From Girardinichthys multiradiatus (taxonomy: Eukaryota > Chordata > Actinopteri > Cyprinodontiformes > Goodeidae), in assembly GCF_021462225.1 (NCBI RefSeq), contig NC_061800.1:5466501-5530500 (forward strand): a DNA stretch of 64,000 nucleotides, written 5' to 3'. Shown one piece after another: positions 57,481 through 64,000 of the stretch. The notes under the pieces were generated by a model. That model searched no databases and had not been told where the DNA came from. It saw only the letters and a program-made list of their open reading frames with translations. Position numbers and translations under genes: made by a program. Every line of letters begins with the position of its first letter. Positions within the stretch are counted from its first letter, which is position 1.

Positions 57481-58369
57481 TCCTGCGGCTCACAGCTGAG
57501 CATGGAATATGAATAAAGAACATTCACTGTGCCATGCGCTTCAATTTGACAACTTTGGCTCCTACACAACAGCAACCCACATAGACACACTGGTAATTAA
57601 ATCACAAAGCAGCATAGAAACTGTCAAAAATCCTGTGAGCCTGCAGGTGCATGTTCCTGGGCTGGCTTAGATTGAGTTACACTTTAAGTTCATTTTCATG
57701 CTGTTGGTGTTGCAGTAATGCTTTTAAAAACAACAGAAAATTGATTTTCTACAGCACAAGTACATTTTCAGAAAAAAAAATTCAAGATGTTTAGTTTAGT
57801 ACTTTAATGTTTACACTGCCATGTAAGAAGTTGAGTTTTCCGGAGTATTCATTGAAGTACACACAGACAGGATGCAAGGCAGGAGAGGGAAAGTTGCATT
57901 TATGTCAAATGCTTCCCACAGAAAGCACTCCAGGCTTCAGTTTAATGAATTAACCTTATGTCTTGCTAGTTGGGTGGGAAATAATGTCATAAATGAGATG
58001 CTAACGGCTAGCAGTGTCAGTTAAGCTAGCATCCTTTGTGTAAGCTTAAGAGCCATTTCTTTCTACGTAAACTGTTTGTAAAGCTGCAACAGAAGCTACG
58101 CATTTTTGTTCTGGCCAATGGCTGCTATGTTTGCATGTTAAGGGTGTTTTTGTACTCATTGTGCTGAGCCATTGACATTCAGAGGTCTGCAGGGAGCTCT
58201 GTGTTCTGTTGTTGATATATTGTTTGTCATAATGCATACAAAACCTATACTCAAGCTGTATTTGTTACTGTAATGCACATTTATTGGAGATATGAGAATG
58301 TTTTATATGATTTTGAATATCATCCCGCTGCTTTGTGAAAGTCAGGATTTTTTTTCCCTGCATCCTCAA
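57481..58369. other. AT-rich stretch, nothing recognised
   Basis: No exon or repeat was recognised. Short GCTAGC-containing sequence lies near 58010-58030. Confidence 0.5.
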
Positions 58370-58494
58370 GGAAGATTGATCAACATTGAATTCCACTGAG
58401 GGATGGCGAGCTCCCCCACCAGGATATATGAAGTCCATTCATTATACAAGGAGAACTTCCTGGAAGGCCTGAGAATTGCTGCGACTGCCAAGTG
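58370..58494 (+). CDS. Possible orphan plus-strand exon with start codon
   Basis: The pyrimidine-rich run TTTTTTTTCCCTGCATCCTCAAG could serve as acceptor. It is followed by a short leader and an ATG at 58403 in good context (GAGGGATGG). The frame reads 30 codons (MASSPTRIYEVHSLYKENFL, then EGLRIAATAK) and two more bases before AGTG followed by GTAGGA, a donor-like site at 58495. Composition differs from the surrounding AT-rich DNA. Without splicing, the frame ends at once (Trp, stop). I do not recognise the peptide. It could be an exon of an unplaced gene starting at the CRE/TATA segment at 55.9 kb, or a fragment of a mobile element. Confidence 0.3.
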
Positions 58495-59819
58495 GTAGGA
58501 AAAGTCATGATTTAACTGCATTTCTGCATAACATTAAATGAGGAAGGGAACTTGGACTGAGACGTATTTTCTGAGGTGGATTAACACAACAAAAAATCCC
58601 CCGGGTGTTTTTTTAATTTTATTTTCTGTTTTTCTTTCAGAAATAACATTTATTCTTTGGCCCCATCTTTTATTTATGTACGATGCCTTATTTCTAAATG
58701 CTGTTAAACCCACATTCATTTAATATGTGGTTGTTTTCCAAACTCTTTGTCTGCCTTATTAGTCACATTCTGCTCCAGTAGTCGAATCCTACAACTAGTC
58801 CAATATTAGCCTGAGGCTTAGTGATTTAAATTGTGTAATCTGAGAGTTGTTACACATGGTTGTTGCCCTGTGATGGACTGGCAACCAGTCCATGGTATTG
58901 CCCACTTCTCTCAGACTGCAAGCACAGGGTCTACGCCCTCCTGCAAGCTCAGCTTGTGGGTTTAACAATTTATTGCCTGCTTCACAGCAGCAGAGGTCAC
59001 ATTGTGCCCTGATTTTTCTCAAGACTGAAGAGTGCACAGTTTTCATCAGCCTCAGATCTACAGCTACAACTCATGCAACAAATTAACATTTATTACCACA
59101 TAAACACAAACAAAAGTACCAAAAACTGGTACCAAGGAGTATCGATACCGCTTCCCAGATACCAGGTTTCGGTTCAAATGTGAAAGGTACCCATCCCTAG
59201 CCCTTGCTAATTTCACCTGTCCACGTCAATCTGCAATTTCATTCTTCACATTTTGCTTCAGTTTAAACTCTACTGGATCTCATTGGGCAATTTTGGGCTT
59301 TTTAAATCTTATTTATACATAACTTCGACCGAATTGATGCAAACTGTGAAACATTTGGCTAGATTGTGTATTTGGGAGGAATTGGTATCCGTCATCATTT
59401 AATTTTTCATATATTTTAGATGTTTGCCAATTGACTTACATTTAAATGCATTTTTTGAAAACACTGGCATTATATTTGATTTCTGTTTTTTCATTTTCTT
59501 GTGTTGGAATCCTGTCAAAATTTCATATATAGTTTTCAACTAGGTGAAACTTTTTTATGTTCTGTACTCGTATACTGTATTCTTTCTTTCTTTGTAATTT
59601 TCCTTCTTTATTCCATTCATTTTTTCCATAAAGCACTTTGAATTACTTTGTCCATGAGTGATGCTATACCAGCAAATTTGACTTGTTCTATCTTAACATC
59701 CAATAAATACAGTCAAAGGAAAAGAAAGTACACCCCCTTTCAATTCTACAGTATTTGTATTAGGACATAACCAAACTATGGATAAAACTATGCTGTTTTT
59801 AGTGCTGTTTTCATTTCTT
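58495..59819. other. AT-rich stretch with short repeat fragments
   Basis: GGACTGGCAACCAGTCC (58876-58892) is a short palindrome resembling part of the SINE body. 59116-59200 has GGTACC-rich inverted motifs like hAT transposon ends. CAGTCAAAGGAAAAGAAAGTAC (about 59711) resembles a mariner-type end. None is complete. Confidence 0.4.
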
Positions 59820-60765
59820 ACCTTGCAACCTTGCAAAAGTATTCATACTCAATTCACTTTTTCACATTCTATTAACAACCACAACCCTATTTCATGCAAA
59901 AGACCAACACAAAGTAGCACATCATTGTGAATTAGAAGGAAAAAGTATAGTTTTCAGTTGAGAAAATCTTCCATCACAATAACTATTAGTCAAGCACTTA
60001 ATACATCTGGCTTTAATGGAAGAATGGCACAAAGATAGCCATAAGAAGTCTTTTTCATAGTTTGCCCAAGTCATGTAGGGGACCCAGCGAAGATGTAGAA
60101 AAAGGCAATCTAGTTTAAACTAGAGCAAAATATAACTTTTTGGTCTACATGCCAAACAATATGTGTGAAGGAGAACTAATACTGCGCATTTCCCTATACA
60201 CACCATCCCCACAGTGCAAGATGAAGATGGCAGCATCAGGGTTTAGAGCTGCTTATCTTCAGCAGGGACAGAGTAGCTGGTCAGAGTGATGGAAAGGTGG
60301 ATGGAGCTCAATCCAAGGCAATCCTGAAAGAAAACCTGTTAGAGGCTGCAGAACATTTGAGACAGGGGTGGAGGTTCACCTTCCAGCATGACAGCATCCT
60401 TAAACATACAGCCAGAGCTACAATAGAATGGTGTAGAGCAAAGCAAGTTCATGTTCTAAAATGGCCCAGTTAAAATCCTAAGTCCAATTTACAATCTATG
60501 GCGAGACTAGACAAATGATATTCTCAGCTCACACAATGCAAAACTTTCAGTCACTAGATAGGCAGAGCAGGTACACTGTAGTTGCATTACAGTGACAGAG
60601 GGACTGACAGAGAGGCATCACAGGGGGACTGATTATATTCTAAGATTTCACTTTTAATTGTAAAATCAGAAAATCTTGAATCATTTTCTTTGTACTTCAA
60701 AATTAAGGTTTACTTTGCGTTGGTCGATCACATAAAATATATGATAGAATATTATGTGAGTGCCT
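59820..60765 (+). mobile_element. Decayed Tc1-like transposon
   Basis: The left end CCTTGCAAAAGTATTCATACTC is a Tc1 terminus. Inside on the plus strand are remnants of the transposase middle (AAGATGAAGATGGCAGCATC for the GGGSI region, then GGTGGATGGAGCTCAATCCAAG and CCAGCATGACAGCATCCTTAAAC for the QHDNDPKH region). The right end near 60720-60765 has the TTGGTCGATCACATAAAAT subterminal motif. Frames are badly broken. Confidence 0.65.
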
Positions 60766-63700
60766 TTTTTAGAAGTGCAAGTTTTTTCCAAATCTTTACG
60801 AGAGGGTAACTTTCAAAAGTGATGTTCTGATTCTGCAAAGGTTCTTCAAAAAAGCAGAAAAATGTACAGGATGAAAATCTGTTCCCAGCACACAGATGAG
60901 AAAAACAGCAGTGATCACTTCTAAGAAAAGAAGCACAGAAGGCAGAAAAAACAGAAGAGGTTGACAATCATTGCCCCTTTGCTTTCACTAAACAAACACA
61001 GATTGATTTCCAATTCAGTTACTCCTCCACCTCTCAGACAACGGACATACAGCCGGGCAGTGGGGACAGAGTTAGCTTTTTTCTTGATTGACATAACTGT
61101 CCCACTAAATGTCTTTTATATTAAGTTGGTGGGCGATGAAGCCGGACAGATGAGCTTAAAGAAAGCAGGTCAGCGGGTATTTAGGTGGACTCCAGCTTGG
61201 ACATTTGGGAACATTGACGTTGTTGTGGCTGTCGCAACTAATCCGTTGTCAGACTATTATATTTAAGCATGTTTCTCCTGTGCCCTGACATCTTGCCACT
61301 GAATGCAGAATGCCAACTGGGAAACTTTGGCCACCTAAAGCTTTGGTTTGGACTAAAACTGGTCATCATTCAGTTATATTCTACAGCCTGCATTAGGCTT
61401 TCTGGTTTATTTCACTTGTCTCTCAATTTAAAAATTATCTCTGTCTGTGAATGTTGCCAGAGGAAGAAAAGGCTTGGCACAGATGGAGAGATAGTAAAGA
61501 AAATGAGACCAACAGCTGCAGGGAATAGGAGATGAATGAGAGGCCAGACAGGACCAATTAAGAGAATGGATTTGAAATAAAGGTTGGTTTTAAGTGGACA
61601 AACAGGCAAATCAAAGCAAACTATTGTTAGTTCTCAAAGGAGCTGATTAAATCAATGAGCAGAGGAGAGATGTAGGAGTGTTGATTCAGGAAGCATGGAG
61701 AACAAATGGATCCAAAACAATACGTTATTGTCATGTAAAGACATGGACAACAACTTAAATGTTGCACGATGAGGCTGAGGTAGAACCATGATGGTTCGAT
61801 GCAGGAAACCTAGGAGAAAAACAAAGTCCGGTTTAAAGGTCAAATTCATCTTGGTCATTGCAGCATCACACAATCCCAAAGTACCAGGATTAAGCAGAAC
61901 ATACTGGCAACTTCAGCAGTTGTATTTGAAGGTGAAGGAAGATCCCCAGGGTTAAGTAAATTACGCTCCAACAGTGTCTTGCTAAGGATTTGCAACAGTA
62001 GCATATATAATCTGATCAGCAGCTAAGCCAGGCTGCAAAGTATCTGAGGCCAGGATACATACTAGGTACACCAGTTCAATTGCTCATCAACAAATATCAG
62101 CCAATCACATGGTGAGGACATAGGGCAAATAGATGTGGTGAAGAAGACTAGGTGAAGTTCAAACTGAGGATCAGTATGGGGAAGAAGAGAGGTAAATTAC
62201 AGTAAGTTAGTCTGAATGCAGCATGGTTGTTGGTTCCAGATGTGCTGGTCTGAAAATAACTGCTGATCACAAACATATCTCTAGTTTATAGAGAATGGTC
62301 TGAAAAAGAGAAATTATCCAATGAGATGAAGTTGTCTTGATGAATGTACATTATTAATATAAGAGGAGAATGGGCAGACTGGTTTCAGATGATAGAAAGG
62401 CAACAATAGCTCAGACAACAACCACTGTATACAGAATACCATCTCTGACTGGCACACGGTGGACTGTTTGATACTAACTGAGCATTGTTTTAACACCACA
62501 ACCTACCTGAGTATTATTGCAGACCAATCAAATGTCACAGCAATGACCCAAAGAAACATCACTTAGTAACATTACTAACTTTGCCCCCTCGGCACTGGCG
62601 AAGGTTTACTCACTTCAGCATGTTGAAAGCTTGAAGAACTACCAACAGCCTTAGCTACTGACTGATTATTTCAACTATTCATTATTTGACCACCTGGGAG
62701 CACTCATAGACTGTGTATAGGGCTTCAAACTTTCATCTGCACATCATTAATTATGAAAAAGATAATAATAAAATGACACTATTCCCTGGTATGTACCTGA
62801 CATAGTAGCACGCTGTGAATTTTACACCCCTTATCCCAATACACACGCTCTACAAAAAACTGGGCACACCAAAAGTGACACACATACTTGATAGACATGA
62901 CAATACTTGATGTTTCACAAAACAGCTTCGTTTGTTCAGTTTTAGATACATTTACAACTTTTTCTGAAATGCCAACATACAGTATATGGTAAGTTAAGTA
63001 ACAGTGTGACAGCAAGTTATCTCCAGTGTTACAGAAATGAACAATTGTTTTCTCTAAATCCCAAAGACCTTTAGGCTTGTGCTATACCGACAACAGAGCA
63101 GAACGTTAGGCATCATCGTTAAGGAACCAAAATCCATCAGATTTTAAATTGTCTTTGGAAATACTTAACTGCAACAACACACAGCGAAGCTGTGCAGAAC
63201 GGTCTCAGAACTGCATAAAGATGGATGGCTAAAACTCTAAAAGAACTTTAAGTTATTCTTTTCAAAACCATGATTCTGTCATAAACTTTTGTTTTATCCT
63301 ACTAACATTTGTTTGGGAGCTCGATTTAATTCCTGTTTGTCAAAAGGACTCAATATAAAGTCATTTAGGAAAAGAGTCTGAAGCTGCAACTAATACTCTC
63401 TCATTCAGTGAATGTTGAAGTCAGGCAGCCACCATCACACATTCTACACTGCAGCATATTTTAAAATATGCTTTTTCAATTTACCAAAGCTGAAGTTACA
63501 CAGGCAACAATACTTTTTAAAACAAATATTAACATTTATAGAAACCTTAAGGGAAAATGTCAACTTTGATCATATCTGAATGTCTTGTCTAGTACCAATA
63601 TTTAATTTTAAAGTGTTTACCGTTCCAGTCTAAATATATGCTGAATAATAAAATATTTCATTCTACAAGTTATTTTAGAAGAGCCAAATTTATAAAGAAC

Positions 63701-64000
63701 AATGCCGACTTTAAAGGAATTGCTATGTGACAATACATTTATTACAGTTTATACTAGAAACATCCTCTTTACAGTGGAGGAAGACCATTTACAATATCAA
63801 CAATCAGCCAGAATGTGGATGGTCTTTGCAAGGTCTTAGTGAGGTCTTTCAGGTCCAAACCGTAACACAATGGGCTCCCTTTTATTTGTAGGCAAGATAT
63901 ATTGAAGAGGGTTTAAACATGCACACAACTATGGAAGTAAAATAGTCTCATTAGAATCAGACATTTTTAGACCTTGAATTTATAAAACTGAATTTTATAA
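60766..64000. other. Gene-free right end of window
   Basis: AT-rich sequence without a recognised exon or repeat. Short open frames (for example 60961-61266 plus) have no motif. The missing N-terminal PLCL exon was not found here on the minus strand. Confidence 0.5.

Noticed and set aside
59116..59200. A hAT transposon
   Set aside because: Only short GGTACC-type inverted motifs are visible, with no transposase and no 8-base duplication.

Overview
The window reads as nuclear DNA of a teleost fish, probably a percomorph. The evidence is a multi-exon gene with GT-AG introns, many Tc1-like transposons, L2- and RTE-type LINEs, a tRNA-headed SINE, and dinucleotide and telomere-like repeats. Species cannot be fixed from the sequence; a killifish-type (cyprinodontiform) fish is only a guess from the repeat families. 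There are no operons, CRISPR arrays or bacterial features. The only host gene recognised with confidence is one locus on the minus strand covering most of the left 53 kb. It is a phospholipase C-like inactive protein (PLCL/PRIP family, nearest to PLCL1). I could place ten exons at base precision: 52789-52863, 40584-40871, 40211-40495, 36234-36625, 29577-30696, 29056-29232, 17748-18110, 10802-11005, 2807-2882 and 2347-2456. All have consensus splice sites and compatible phases, and together they give about 1030 residues. They encode, in order, a PP1-docking segment, PH domain, EF-hand region, PLC X and Y domains, C2 domain and the PRIP C-terminal region. The N-terminal exon was not found. The last exon is either left of the window or a very short candidate at about 1299-1310. 

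The protein looks catalytically dead: neither catalytic histidine of active PLCs is present, two calcium ligands of the X domain are changed, and a ten-histidine run sits in the X domain. It is more divergent than the PLCL1 and PLCL2 proteins I know, so it may be a separate fish paralogue. PRIP proteins bind inositol phosphates, PP1/PP2A and GABA-A receptor trafficking partners rather than hydrolysing PIP2. 

Layout: 1-320 is a CpG-rich promoter-like segment that may serve a leftward gene. 780-4985 holds LINE and Tc1 fragments plus the last exons found. 5-10.8 kb is intron with an LTR-like segment and a SINE. 11.6-14.0 kb is a dead RTE-type LINE. 16.2-24.7 kb has Tc1 relics, a strand-asymmetric GC-rich repeat and telomere-like blocks. 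24.7-29.0 kb is plain intron. 29-41 kb holds the central exons with Tc1 relics between them. 41.6-44.8 kb is an L2 LINE interrupted by a Tc1 element with an intact transposase. 46-50.6 kb has LTR-like sequence, two SINEs with clear target-site duplications, and a second, internally deleted copy of the same Tc1. 51.2-52.7 kb is another decayed Tc1. 55-58.5 kb has a LINE fragment, a CRE/TATA promoter-like segment and a possible orphan plus-strand exon. 60.8-64 kb holds nothing recognised. 

I found no clearly new multi-gene system. The most useful leads are the divergent PRIP paralogue and its exon structure, an exact 31-base copy of one of its exons in another intron, the orphan promoter/exon pair at 55.9-58.5 kb, and the recent Tc1 and SINE insertions.
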